Assembly: GCA_022828595.1 (NCBI GenBank)
Contig: JAKGHH010000001.1
Span: forward strand, 119,238,999-119,302,998
Source of the DNA: Nelumbo lutea
Lineage: Eukaryota; Streptophyta; Magnoliopsida; Proteales; Nelumbonaceae
Direction of reading: 5' to 3'
DNA: 64,000 nucleotides
The position numbers and the translations under genes are program-made. Each line of letters starts with the position of its first letter. Within the stretch, counting starts at the first letter, position 1. Shown piece by piece: positions 40,906 to 54,370 of the stretch. The notes beneath the pieces are model-generated. The model was given only the letters and a program-made list of their open reading frames with translations. It did no database searches and was not told the origin of the DNA.

Positions 40906-43329
40906 CATAGGCATGATGCAAGGCATTCTATTACCTAGAGGTGTGAGGTGTAGTTCAGAACACACGAAACATAAGCCTCCCGAACATGCAGACCCGATTG
41001 TCCTAAGAGCCTATCAGTTCGGTTCGGAGTCTAAAAATTACAGACCCTATTGGGTCCGGGTCGGTCCCGAGCCCTTTGTATTTCTTGTTGGGTTGATTCC
41101 AATTCCACAGAACTCGACCCATTGACAGCCTTAAATTGGACTTGGTTTGTATGGGTTTGGACCGGATTGGGTCCAATCCATTTGTGAATGGACCAACATT
41201 GGATTGGACCAAATCTAGTCCAATTGATGGCCCTACCGTGCCACAACCTCGGCAAATCCACCCCAGGGTCTTCATACCATATAGAACGTGAAGAGCCTAG
41301 AATATTGCCGCATTGGAATGTTAAAGTGTCCAAGAGTGAGGTGGGCTGTAAGAGTCATGTTGCGAAGTCTGCCGGAGATTGGCTTCAGTGCTCACACCAT
41401 ACACACAATCCCTTGCAGCCTTGCACTGGGAGTATCTCTGTACTTGTATTTTTCATGAGGAGATATTTCCAATGCAAGGCTGCAAGGGACTGTGTGAACG
41501 GTGTGAGCATGGTCTTATGAGCATTGAAGCCGATTTCAGTCTATGGAGGTTATGACTTCAATTAGAGAGAGAATCTAATTTTCAACGTTCTTTCTTGGAA
41601 AAATTTGAAATTGTATTGAGTTCCTTATTAGCCTGATCTACGTATGCCAATTAAGGTGTTTTGGGTAATTTTAGAAAAGATGATCAGATGAGGGCAACCA
41701 TTGAAGCTGTCTTCTAGTGAGAGCCTTGATTTCCTAGTGGGCTGGGGTTGATTCAAATTTAAACTTTATTTTCTTTGTTTGGTTTAATATGACAAATTAA
41801 TGGGTGAATTGGAGTATAGGACTGGTTAGGATTTTGATTATAGGGAGAAGGAACAAGGGAAAAAAGGGAAAGCAAAATTACTGTTTAGATGGTTGGGCAA
41901 AACAAACATGGGTTTGATTATGATATGAAAAAGATATGATATCTGAAAAACAACTAACTAACAAAGTGGAATCATAAATGTGATAACAAATAAAGTGTTA
42001 TTTATCAAAATTCATGGATGAGCTTGGATTGGTCAAAACTCTTTCCATACCATATCTTTTCCTGATCATAGATTTTCCCTTGTCTTGGATACGTCCAAAT
42101 TTTAAAATTCTGGCTGGTCAATGATGCTATACTATGCATTTTCCTTTTCAGATTCCATACTGCAATCCATACTAGAACTGATCCAGATCTTACCGCTTTC
42201 ATGAAAATTCACTTTTCATAGATTGTAAGCTTGTTGTTTACTGTTAATCCATACTAGAACTGATTCTCATACATGGTCGGTCCCAGTGTTATGGTGAAAT
42301 GTGTTGGCATAGTCTGGATCTCATGATCACTTCCCAATTTAGCTTTTTCTTGCTAGGCGGTAGATATCCCATGAAGAGGAAGAAAAGGTTTTCCTTGTGA
42401 CTTAGCATTTAAAGGTTGTGCTTTGGACTTTTCGGGTATTAAAAAGTCACATATTGAAATAGGGATTTTATAAAGGTATAAATTTAGTATTTAGCAATGT
42501 TCAGAGAACCAAATCAAGCATAGAACCAGAAAAGGGGGAGATTCATGGCTCAAAGCAAGGTTTTGAAAACCAGACCAGACCGGTTGACACTGAGACCTTC
42601 TAAGCACTGGTTCTATTTCACCCTAAAACCGTTCTTGGGACAAAAACCGTTGACTTGGGGGTGTTCTATAACATATATGAGAAATTGGGTGGTGTGTTCT
42701 CATCCACACCACATCTATAGTGTGGATGAGAGCACACCACACCAAGGTTCTAAATATCAATACGCCCGATACTCTGGTAGGGGCGTATTTGGCTGTATCG
42801 TATTTTTGGTATTGTTTCTTTTTTTTTTTTAACTTTCATTTCAAATCCGGTTTAGGGGGGCGGTTTAAGGTTCCTCCACCCCATGAACCAGTCAAAACTC
42901 CGATACACCCTCTATAATGGCATATTGGGGTGCTCCCAATACGATACGTATCGATCAATACAGGCCGATACATAACGATTTTTTTAACCTTGCAGCACAC
43001 CCCAATACAATAGTTGTTCTGAAACTGTGAACAAAGAAGTGTGTATTGAACCATACCACACCTGCATAAGCATTTTGCAAGGTGTGGTGCATTTTAGTCC
43101 ACACCTTGTGTGTTTGATTCCATGCATTTCACCTACAACTAGGCCTATCAATGATAATAAAAAATTTGATATTTGATTCGACATCCAATCTGATTAACTC
43201 GAATTTGGATGATGTATTTATCCAATCGGATTGGATTTTGATGTTACAATCTACATCCGATTAAATAATCAGATTAGATTTGGATTTGGCCCCACCTAAT
43301 CTGATTAAAGCCCGAATCCGGTTATATTA
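40906..43329. repeat. Third, diverged copy of the 12,291-14,350 block
   Basis: It follows the same order as block A with many substitutions and indels. It carries about 140 bp (42,925-43,065, 'gatacgtatcgatcaataca') absent from the other two, and a 41,440-41,510 segment that completes an inverted repeat. It ends at about 43,329, where an LTR element remnant begins. Confidence 0.8.
41391..41507. other. 48-bp inverted repeat with 21-bp loop (hairpin)
   Basis: Left arm 41,391-41,438 and right arm 41,460-41,507 pair over 48 positions with six mismatches and no gaps; two (plus strand) or three (minus strand) of those are G-U. The core 'cccttgcagccttgca' is perfectly paired. The other two block copies keep only the left arm. 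It could be a MIRNA-like foldback or a tiny MITE; no known plant miRNA sequence is recognised in it. Confidence 0.6.
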
Positions 43330-44374
43330 TAATCCCGCGGCAGCGACTCCGCAACCCGTCGCGGATATGGCCCCAACTCACCAATTTGGGGACCCGTGAC
43401 CCAAACCCAACACTGGGATCCACTTCCCTTACGGCCCACAACATCGCTGAATGAGATTCCCTCACAAAATGGCTAAGTTGTTACCAGCTCGGGCACCCTT
43501 GCGTTTCCCCCTCGGCACTCTTAACCGAGGCCAAGGCCCTTACAGAGTCTCCATCACACCAACGAGCCATCAGAGGACATACCCAACATTCACACAAGGC
43601 TGGTGGGAAAGTCTCCCTCTCGTCCACACACAATGGCAGCCTCGGAGATGAAGCCGAGGCCCCTATAGGAACAACCGAGTTGGGGCCGGTAGGAGTCTCG
43701 GCCGTCACCTGCGAAGAACGAAGGCAAACCGATGCCACCACACAAACAAAAGGCCCACCAACACCTCCCAATACGAACCGATGCACTCCCTTCGGCTGAT
43801 GCCGAGGTCCTCTCACCTCGGACCCCCACCATAGCCTCGAAAGTGGGGGGCAAATGATGTAGGCGCAGATGGCCTTGACCTTTCAGCGACCTACACGTGT
43901 CAGGCAACGCACGCTAGAGTGGAGCCAATCAGTGAACATGTGTTGCCCAGCTTGGAGGAAATATAGGAACCAATGGTGCGGGTTCACTTGGCGGCCTAGG
44001 ACTGCCACGCACCCCGTGTACGGACTCAATCCCCTACTAGCCTTTGAGATCTATTACTCTCTAGTGACCTCGTTTGGGTGCTCGCACCTCAGAACTCAGA
44101 CCTCGTCCACTCCATAACTCGGTACTAACTTGACTATCGGAGTCCTCACCTCGGGTCTTCACCCGAGGCCTCCAACACCTTTCTTCTCGCAGAATCGACC
44201 CCTTGGTCCTCGGCTACCTCAAATGCAAGACACCGCGGACCTCGGACCTCGGATCTTCACCACCTTGGTCCTTAGTCCTCGGCCATCTTACGCTTCAGAC
44301 CTCGAGTACCTCGGTCCTACTCGGACTTAGGAGTGAATTGGTAGTGTTGTCCTAGGCCAACCCAAGCATCAACG
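43330..44374 (+). mobile_element. 3' end of a Gypsy-like LTR element
   Basis: 43,330-43,854 is CG-rich internal sequence (with GQGPYRVSI near 43,530, possibly the integrase tail). It ends in a polypurine tract 'aagtgggggg' (43,841) and 'caaa', then a complete LTR 43,855-44,374 starting TGATGTAGGCG. The LTR family is that of the solo LTR at 23,421. The 5' part of the element is missing. Confidence 0.75.
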
Positions 44375-45516
44375 ACCTTACACAAAATGAGATTCGTGGA
44401 AGGTCTTTTGACTTTTTGGGGCTATAGTCGATCACTTAATATTTTAAGAACATATTTAGGTATGGATGCAAATAGATCGGATTTGAATTAGGTTATACCT
44501 GAATCTGATATGACACTATTAATTGTAGATCCAATCAAATCCGGATCTGATAAACATGGATTTAAATTCGAATCCGATGGGGAAGTCTGATTTTTTGGAT
44601 TTTGATTAATAAAATTTTAAAAGAAAAATATAACAAAACAATTTAAATAAAGAAAAATAGAAAATACAAGTATCTTTTGAACTATTTTGATAATATGTAT
44701 ACATGTTTTTTTATAAAAATAAATAATATAATAAATTTACAAAAATGCAATATAAATAAGTAAATAACATATACAGGATTAGATAGGGGGATCCAAATCC
44801 AATCCGATTTCTAATCTGATCCTATTATCTGATTCGAAGATCCGGGATGGGAACTATCTGAATCCAAGAATATAGGATTGGGCCTCGGATGATCCGATCC
44901 ATTCGCACCCCTTTCTTTCGCTTCCTTAGTGGCTGTGTTTGAGGAGTCACTAGAAGTTACGACCTCAATCAGCGTATAAAGGAAAAGTAGCTGAACTGGA
45001 AGTCGAAAACAATGTTCAAAGTTTACCACAACATGAAACAACTTTACCTCACCAGAATTTGATGCGATTTAGGCCCCTTTCTCTTTTCGGTAAGCTACTT
45101 ACCTAGGTAAATCAACTACCTGGGTAAGTTTTTCATGGGAAACACTTACTCATAAGTGCATTTACCCATGTTCTTTTGTTTCTCATGTAAATAAGGCAAT
45201 GACAATTTTAGCCATAAAAATCCATTATTAAAAGGGGCATTTTTGTCCCATTTAAGTGTTGGCAACTTTCCCCCTAGGTGGGAAGGTTATTTACCCACCT
45301 AGGATGATAACCAGGAAATTAAACTTTCCCTGGTCCCCACATAAATCTGAGAAAAGAACATGGAATTCTTGGTGAAAGGGAGCCAAAATTCCATTGACCA
45401 ACTTTCCCCCCTCTCAAAATTCCAAAAAAGAACGTCCCCTTAGAGAAAATTAAAATCAAAAGCTTATTACCTGATTGGAATCTAACACGATTTCAATAAA
45501 ACACATTCCATAATAA
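44375..45516. other. AATCCGA-rich hAT-like element and other repeats
   Basis: 44,457-44,912 has ends TAGGTATGGATGCAAATAGA and (reverse complement) AGGGGTGCGAATGGATCGGA, a hAT-like MITE without a clear target duplication. 45,060-45,440 is a segment rich in short inverted words ('ttacctaggtaa', 'actacctgggtaag', 'cccacctagg'), possibly another MITE. No coding sequence. Confidence 0.5.
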
Positions 45517-46064
45517 GTGCTAAAACCTTCATTGAAGTTTTTGACCATTGCCCAAACCTCCCCTTAAGTTTGGTAATTACAATCACCTCCCCTAAACTTC
45601 TTGATAAAGTTCCAAGTAGACCTCCTTTGTAAAATCCTCTAACGAGAGGCATGAAAATTACCCATGTAATTATTATTAAGGTTGGTTTATACATAAAAAA
45701 CAATATAAATGTTATAAACAACAAAAAAAAAGAGAGTTTGAAGTTGCAATTTTACCTTGAGCAATTGATATGAAGGGACAATTTGGAAAATACATCAATT
45801 CCGAAAAAGAGATTAGAAGGGATTGGAGTAGTAATTGATATGAAGAAAAATTTTGAAAAATAAACAATTTGGTCAAAAGTAATTACATGGGTATTTTGAA
45901 CATTTTTGTGCTTTTTGTTAGAAGATTCTAATAGAGGGTTTACTTGCAAATATGTAAAAAAGTTCATGGGAAGTGATCGCATTTACCAAACTTTTTTTTT
46001 TTTTTTGGGGGGGGGGGCTTAGAAATGATCAAAAGTTTTACGAGAGGTTTTAGCAATTTACCCT
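45517..46064 (-). mobile_element. Long-TIR element (family L), complete uninterrupted copy
   Basis: The left end 'gtgctaaaaccttcattgaa' and the reverse complement of the right end ('ttgctaaaacctct...') are inverted. Both ends contain the CCTCCCC subrepeats and the interior 'gtaattacatgggtatttt' corresponds to the hAT insertion site, here unoccupied. 548 bp, non-coding. Its right part equals 1-300. Confidence 0.75.
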
Positions 46065-48575
46065 TTCATTTATTTAAATAAATAAATAAAAACTAAAAGT
46101 ACATGCTATGTTCTCAATAACCAATGTTGAGCCACATTAACCTTCATGAAGAGATTTTCAACTTGCAAATGGATGAGCTATTTATTCTTTAAACTATTTT
46201 CATGTTTTTTTAAATATTTTTAACCTATTTCCATTGGTTCAGTTTTTGATCATTAAGGTAGCAGATGATTTTCTCTTCTTTATTCCCACCATATTGTGGG
46301 TTAACTTTTCATTTCTATTACCTTAAAATCCACAACATTGGATGGCAAGATATCTACAAGAGTAACTGATTTTTTTTTATGGCAGTTCATTGTAAGGTTT
46401 TCAACGGTTGAAGGAGCTAAAGTTGGATTTATTATATAGAAGTTAATTCTTGCAAAGATAACAAGAATTCAAATAGAATTTTGATGAATGTAACTGATAA
46501 AATATATTAATTTTATTAATGAACAATAATAAATAAGAATAATAAGATTTTTATTAATTATCGTTACCATTGCAAGAATTTTATCTAGACATATCTTTAT
46601 ATTAATGAACCATTATAAATGTGATAAATAAGAATAATTTTTATAGATGTAGAAATATATATGTAAGATTCATAATTTTTTCGATAAATTGGTAAGCCAC
46701 CCCCCCCCCAAAGTTTTTTACCATTGTTGAAACCTCCCCTGAAGTTTGGTAATTGTAACCACCTCCCCTTAACTTTTTGACATGGTTGCAAGTAGGTTCT
46801 GTTAGTTAGAATACTCTAGCAAGAGGCACAAAAAATGTCCAAAATACTTGTGCAATTACTTTTGGGTGGGTCAGGTCATGTTGGGTCAAAACACTTTTGG
46901 TCAATTTCAGATCGGGTTGAGTCAACCAATGCTAGACCCTAACCCTAAATGTTCGGGTTAGGGTTGACCCATAGGTCAATTTGGGTCATCCCTAATATAA
47001 CTGAAATTTTAAAAGTAAAGATAACAATACATGAAAAATGCCAAAATTAAAGTAATTAACACTAAAGTTCCCAATATAAAATAAAAAAAGTTGAACATTT
47101 AACAATTCAAAGAAATAAACGATAAATAATAAATATTAAATAGTAAAGATTAAAGAGTGAATGCTACTAACTAGAGGGAGATGGGGTTGGGAGGAAGGAA
47201 GCATGGGAGATTAAGAAGGATAAGGGGAAATATTTAGTTGGTTATGGGTTACCTCTCATTTTGTAGCCCTTTACAAGATATCAAAAGAAAAAAAAAAACA
47301 CAGAGGCATGATGCGAGGCATTCCACTACCTAAAGGTGTGAGGCGTAGTTTTGAACGCAAGAGACATAAGCCTCCCGAACATGTAGATCTGATTGTCCAA
47401 AGAACCGATTTGTTTGCTATTTTATGCATTTTTTTATAAATTTTGGTATTTTCTCCATTTTTTGCAAATCTCTAGTATTTTTCTGCATTTTTTTGAAAAT
47501 TTTGGGTATTTTTCTACATTTCTGCAATTTCTGGTATTTTATATTATTTTTTTTTTGCATTTTTTGTAATTTTTTTGCATAATTTATGTATTTTTTTCTG
47601 GTGTTTTCATGCATTTTCTGCATTTTTTTGCATTTTTTCCATAATTTATGTATTTTTTCCACTTTTTTATATTTTCTGAAATTTCTGGTATTTTCTGCAT
47701 TTTTTTGCAAAATTTCTGTTATTTTTCTGAATTTCCTGAAATTTGTCTACATAATTTCTGCAATTTCTAGTGTTTTCATGTGTTTCTGCAATTTTCTGGT
47801 ATTTTCTACATTTTTTTCTGAATTTTTCTACATAAGTTCTGCAATTTCTGATATTTTTTCTAAATTTTCTGCAATATTTCTGTCAGTTTTTTTCATTTTC
47901 TGCAAATTTTCTAGTAAGTTTTTGCAAAATTTTTGTATTTTCTACAAAGTTTTTGGTATTTTTTCTGCATAACTTTTGTATTTTTGGGTATACAAGTCAG
48001 CTCGACTCGTTTTTGCAATGTGGTAGCCTCGGTAGAGATTACTCTCTCAAAAATGTTATTTTCGAGTGTATGGGTTGGCCGACTCGTTTCTGTCACATGG
48101 CGGCCTTGAGAGATGATGGGTTTGTGGGTTATGACCCTTTAAGAAGCATTGATTATGGGTCATGGTGAGTTGGTGGGTCAATATGGGTGGATTGATATTC
48201 AACCCTTACCCAACTCACCCATTTGCCACCCCTACTCATGCAATTAACTCATTGGAACTATTACAAATGGTTTTGCTCATGGTTTTAAAAGCTAACCCTA
48301 AAACAGATTGCTTTGGCCACTGGTTCTGGGTCAAATGGTCTGACTATCTAGTTCGAACCCTGGTTGGATGGAGCTGAAGTTGGATTTATCATATAGAAGT
48401 TAATTCTTGCAAAGGTAATGAGAATTCAAATAAAATTCTCACGAATGTAACTAATAAAAATTATTAATTTTATTAATAAACAATAAGAAGTTTTTTAATG
48501 ATAAATAAGAATAATAAGAATTTTGTGAACTCTGGTTACAATAGCTAGAATTTTATTTGGACATATCTTTATATT
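45769..48575. repeat. Right copy (B) of the segmental duplication, first block
   Basis: Matches 1-3,843 except for the loss of 1,146-2,131 (join near 46,862 at 'caattacttttg/ggtgggtc') and of a 60-bp slippage-type deletion. The T-rich minisatellite (47,422-47,987) and the poly-C run at about 46,700 differ in length. Confidence 0.9.
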
Positions 48576-50769
48576 AATGAACCATGATAATTGTGATAAA
48601 CAAGAATAATTTTTATAGATGTAGAAATATAAAAAAATTGCAAAAATAAATATATTATATACTATCATCATCACAAAATTTGTCACGTGCAAAGCACATA
48701 CACAAATACTAGTATGCGTAAAATAAACTAGACCATCTCTTCTTGTATTACAATCATCTCTATTTCATGTAACAATTTCTATTTGGAAAAATTAAAGAAG
48801 AATAAAGGTTAAAATAGTATTTTTCATCTTTTCGTTATTAGTTAATGATGATTGTAATTTACTAGAACATTTAAGAGCACTTTATGACAATTTCTAAATA
48901 GTAGGGGTGGAGTCAATTTTTTAAAACTTTGGGGTACTTTAAAATATTTGTCATTTTACAAATAGTAGCATACTTAATGCCATAGATGGAAGATTCATAA
49001 TTTTTCGGTAAATTGATAAAACGTACCTTGATGTTTTTGACCATTACTGAAACCTCCCCTAAAGTTCGGTAATTGTAATCACCTCCCCTTAAATTTTTGG
49101 CATAGTTGCAAGTAGGCCACCTCAGTTAGAATCCTCTAATAAGAAGCATGAATAATGTCCAAAATACCTAAGCAATTACTTTCAACCAAAATGTTTATTT
49201 TCCAAAATTTCTCTTCATATCAATCACTACCCAAAGCACTTCCAATCTCTTTTCTAAAATTGATTTATTTTTCAAATTTTCCCTTCATAACAATTGCTTG
49301 AGCAATTTTATACCTTTTTTTTTTTTTTGTTGTTCATAAGGTTTGTATTATTTTTACTATAGAAACCAGCCTCAATAGTAATTGCATGTAGGGGTGCTCA
49401 CGGTTCGGTTAATCAAAGCATGGGGTATTTTTTCAAACCAAATTGGCCTGATTGGTTTTTTAAATATCCAATCTGAAACCAAACCGACACAATTGGTTCA
49501 CCGGTCCGATTAACTACAGTTTGATTTTTTGGTTTTCTATGAACGTATAATAGAAAAATGCTAAAAATGTTGGCGGTTGCTGTCGGTGTCGGACTGGTTG
49601 GTGCTGGTGGTTGCTGGCGGAGCAACCATATATATTATTATATGTATATAAATCAGTTGGTTTGGTTAACCATTTGTTTTTTTTTTAAATGGTTAACCGA
49701 AACCGAACTGGTTCGGTTCGATATTCTTAAAAAACTAAAAATTTTGGTTCAGTTTCGATTAACCTTATAAAAAAACAGGCGGTTAACCGAACTGACCGGT
49801 ATATATACAATAATATATATAATATATAATATTATATTTATATTTTTACTTTTTAAAAAACCGGCGGCCACAGGCGCGTGCCTATGGCCTTCCGCCTTTC
49901 CCACTTTTATCTTACACGTAACACGCATATTCTTCTCAATTTTCCCTTTCCCAAGTCCCAACACACAATAGGTTGGTGCACACTTGTTGAGGCCGAGTGA
50001 ATAAACCTATGCTTACACTGGCTTTTTCGATTCTCCCCTTTTTCGAAAAATGAGATGCCTAAGTAGTAAGTACTGGAGTTTCAAATTTTCAATTGGTACT
50101 CACTCGTTGAGGCAGAGTGAATAAACCTGGGCGCACTCTCTCCTTTTTAGTTTTCCCCTTCTTCAATAACTAAGATGTCTAAGTAATGGATTTTCAAAAT
50201 TTCAAAATTTATTATTTCTCACTTCCAAGCTTTGTTTGACTGCCACTGTCTCTCTCATTTCTCATCTTCGTGGCTCTGCACCTCTTAGGCTTCACTTCAC
50301 GTGACAACAACAACCAACTGGTTCAGCACAGGCAAGTCATCGGCCACCACTTCGCCCTCGCAGGCTCGCCCCTCTACCATGCTTGCTTAGTCTTTTTTTT
50401 TTTTTTTAATTTGTGTGCAAAATAAAAACCAAATTGTCGTTAACTGATCCACTGGTTAAATGGTTACATCGGCTTGGTTTCAGTTCATATTTTAAAAAAA
50501 ATCAAGCAGGTCAGTTCAGTTCAAGAAAAAACCCCACAGTTTGGTTAACCGAACCGTGAGCCCCTACCCCTAATTGCATGGGCATCTTTGACACATTTGT
50601 GCCTCTTGTTAAAGGATTCTAACAAAGGGAATCTACTTGCAATTATGTCAAAAAGTTCAGATGAGGTAATTGCAATTACCAAACTTTAGGAGGTTCCAAC
50701 AAGTTATCATAATTTTTAAATCAAATGACCAATAATCAATCTTCTCTCGACTCCAAAAGTGCATGTGCA
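48420..50769 (+). repeat. Array unit B1
   Basis: Contains a Helitron-like 3' end at 48,712 (hairpin partly decayed), the L element from about 49,006 to 50,715, and nested element E4. It ends at 'gtgcatgtgcac', where it jumps into the middle of another L copy, deleting the purine-rich segment and the next unit's opening. Confidence 0.75.
49389..50572 (+). mobile_element. Nested hAT-type element E4, internally deleted, perfect TSD
   Basis: TAGGGGTGCTCACGG to GTGAGCCCCTACCCCTA with exact attgcatg on both sides (49,381-49,388; 50,573-50,580). The interior from the (AG)n run to the TA-rich part (about 570 bp in E1) is missing. This copy fixes the element ends and the 8-bp duplication most clearly. 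Confidence 0.9.
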
Positions 50770-53276
50770 CTTCCAATCTCTTTTCTAAAATTGATTTATT
50801 TTTAAATTTTTCCCTTCATAACAATTTCTTAAGCAATTTTAAACCCTTCTTTTTTTGTTGTTTACAAGGTTTGTATTATTTTTACTATAGAAACCAGCCT
50901 CAATAGTAATTGCATGTAGGGGTGCTCACGGTTCGGTTAATCAAAGCATGGGGTATTTTTTCAAACCAAATTGGCCTGATTGGTTTTTTAAATATCCAAA
51001 CCGAAACCGAACCAACGCAATTGGTTCACCGGCCGGTTAACTGCAATTTGATTTTTTCTATTTTTTTATGCACATATAATAGAAAAACCCTAAAAATGTT
51101 GGTGGTTGTTGTTGGTGTCGGACTGGTTGGTGTTGGTGGTTGTTGGCTGAGCTGCAGAGAGAGAGAGATCCCAGATGCTTCAAACCCACCGCCCACTGAC
51201 AGTCGACTGATGCTTCAGATGCTTCAAAACTACCAACGACCCTGAATGTCGTTGGTGCTGGTGGTTGGCGCGGGCTGTGTGGCAGTTTGAGAAATAATAA
51301 GAGTTGAAAAATGATTAGAAGAGTAAGAGAGACTGGGAAGAGAACGGAGAGACTGGAGAGACAAGAGAAAAGACAGAGAGTGAGAGAAGCTAAGTAGGTT
51401 TGGTTTTGAAATTTCAAACATCAAAGAGACAAAAAGGCTTGAGTGGTTCTGAGTTTCCGAAGAGAGTCTGGCAGTGGTAGGTTGGGACTGGCAAAGTTTC
51501 GAAGAGAGTGAGACTGGTAGTCTGACAGAGTGGAAGTCTGGCACTCTGGAAACTGCCGAACTTTGAATTGGTTCAAAGAGAGGCTGAAATTGAAAGTCTT
51601 TCAGACTATCAAACCTTTTTGAAAATAAAAAATATATAATATAATATATATATATATAATATTATAAACAAATATATATCAGTTGGTTCGGTTAACCATT
51701 GGTTTTTTTTTTAAATGGTTAACCGAAACCCAATTGGTTCATTTCGATATTCTTAAAAAATTGAAAATTTTGGTTCGATTTCAGTTAACCTTATAAAAAA
51801 TTAACGGTTAGCTGAACCAATCGGTATATATACAATAATATATACAGTATATATTATTATATTTATAATTTTACTTTTTAAAAAAACCGGCAGCCATAGG
51901 CGCGTGCCTATGGCCTTCCGCCTTTCCCACTTTTATCTTACACGTAATATGCATATCTTCTCAATTTTCCCCTTTCCCAAGTCCCAACACCCAATAAGTT
52001 GGTGCACACTTGCTAAGGCCGAGTGGATAAACCTATGCTTACACTGGCTTTTTCAATTTTCCCCTTCTTCGAAAAATGAGATGCCTAAGTAGTAAGTAAA
52101 GGATTTTCAAAATTTTTAAATGGTGCACACTCTTCTTGACTGAGTGAATAAACCTGGGTCACACTCTCCTTTTTAGTTTTCCCCTTCTTTGAAAACTGAG
52201 ATGTCAAAGTAATGGATTTTCAAAATTTTCAAATTTATTATTTCCCACTTCCAAGCTTTGTTTGACTGTCACTATCTCTCTCATTTCTCATCTTCGTGGC
52301 TCTGCCACCTTTTAGGCTTTCACTTCAGGTGACAACAACAACCAACAGGTTCGGCACAAGCAAATAATTCGCCACCACTTCGCCCTCGCAGGCTCGCCGC
52401 TCTGCCATGCTTGCTTAGTCTTTTTTTTTTTTTTTTAATTTGAGTGCCAAAAAAAACAAACAAACCATGGTTAACCAAGCCACTGGTTAACTGATTACAT
52501 CGGTTTGGTTTAAGTTCATATTTTAAAAAAATAAATCAGGTCGGTTCAGTTAAAGAAAAAACCCACAGTTTGGATAATCGAACCGTGAGCCCCTACCCCT
52601 AATGGCATGGGCATCTTTGACACATTTAACAAAGGGGATCTACTTGCAATTATGTCAAAAAGTTCAGATGAGGTCATTGCAATTACCAAACTTTAGGAGG
52701 TTTCAACAAGTTACCATAATTTTTAAATCAAATGACCAATAATCAATCATCTCGACTCCAAAAGTGCATGTGCACTAAAACAATAGATACATCTAGACCT
52801 AACAATACATACATTTAAAACCACTGCCCACTGGCAGTCCAAAAATGCTTCAAAATGACCAACAAGGTGCTGGTGATTGTTGCAGGCCGTGCGACAGTCT
52901 GAGAAATACTTAGAGTCGAAGAAGATTAGAAGAGTAAGAGAGAATCAGAAGAGAACGGAGAGACTAGAGAGACAAAAGAAAAGACAAAGAGTGAGAGAAG
53001 CTGAGAAGGTTTGGTTTCGAATATCAAACATCAAAGAGACAAAAAGGCTTGAGTGGTTCCGAGTTTCGAAAAGAGTCTGGTAGTGGTAAATTGGGAGACT
53101 GGCAAAGTTTCGAAGAGAGTGAGACTGGTAGTCTGGCACTCTGGCAGACTACCAAACTTTCAATTGGTTCAAAGGGAGGATGCAATTCAAAGTCTCTCAG
53201 ACTACCGAACCATTTTGAAAAATAAAAAATATAATAAAATGCATATATTATATTATATAAATATTATATATATAAT
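50770..53276 (+). repeat. Array unit B2
   Basis: Starts inside L at 'cttccaatctcttttc', contains nested element E5, the right end of L (to about 52,722) and the purine-rich segment (52,860-53,215). Confidence 0.75.
50917..52601 (+). mobile_element. Nested hAT-type element E5
   Basis: Full-length (1,685 bp) with both ends, flanked by attgcatg and atggcatg. The (AG)n and (TA)n runs are short. Confidence 0.85.
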
Positions 53277-54334
53277 GAGAATTCAAATAAAATTCTCACG
53301 AATGTAACTAATAAAAATTATTAATTTTTAATAAATAATAATAAATAAGAATAATAAGAAGTTTTTTAATGATAAATAAGAATAATAAGAATTTTGTGAA
53401 CTCTGGTTACAATAGCTAGAATTTTATTGCAAAAATAAATATATTATATACCATCATCATCACAAAATTTGTCGCGTGCAAAGCACGTACACAAATACTA
53501 GTATGTGTAAAACAAATTAGACCATCTCTTCTTGTATTACAATCATCTCTATTTTATGTAACAATTTCTATTTGGAAAAATTAAAGAAGAATAAAGGTTA
53601 AAATAGTATTTTTCATCTTTTCGTTATTAGTTAATGATGATTGTAATTTACTAGAACATTTAAGAGCACTTTATGACAATTTCTAAATAGTAGGGGTGGA
53701 GTCAATTTTTTTAAAACTTTTTGGGTACTTTAAAATAGTTGTCATTTTACAAATAATTAGCATACTTAATGCAATAGATGGATGGTAATTGTCATAAAGT
53801 GTTTTATGATTTTTGACATAGATTGAAGTAGGCCCCCTCAGTTAGAATCCTCTAATAAGAGGCACGGATAATGTCCAAAATACCTATGCAATTACTTTCG
53901 ACCAAAATGTTTAATTTTCCAAAATTTCTCTTCATATCAACCACTACCTAAAGCACTTCCAATCTCTTTTCTAAAATTGATTTATTTTTCAAATTTTCCC
54001 TTCATAACAATTGCTTGAGCAATTTTATACCTTTTTTTTTTTTTTGTTGTTCATAAGGTTTGTATTATTTTTAGTATATAAACCAGCCTCAATAGTAATT
54101 GCATGTAGGGGTGCTAAGGGTTCGGTTAATTGAACCATGGGATATTTTTTCAAACCGAATTGGCCTGATCAGATTTTTAAATTTTGCAAACTGAAACCGA
54201 ACCGACGAAATTGGTTCACCGGTCCGGTTAACTGCAGTTTGATTTTTCGGTTTATTTATGCACGTAATAATAGAAAAACCCTAAAAATGTTGGTGGTTGT
54301 TGTCAGTGTCGGACTTGTTGGTGCTAGCGAAGCC

Positions 54335-54370
<36 letters not shown>

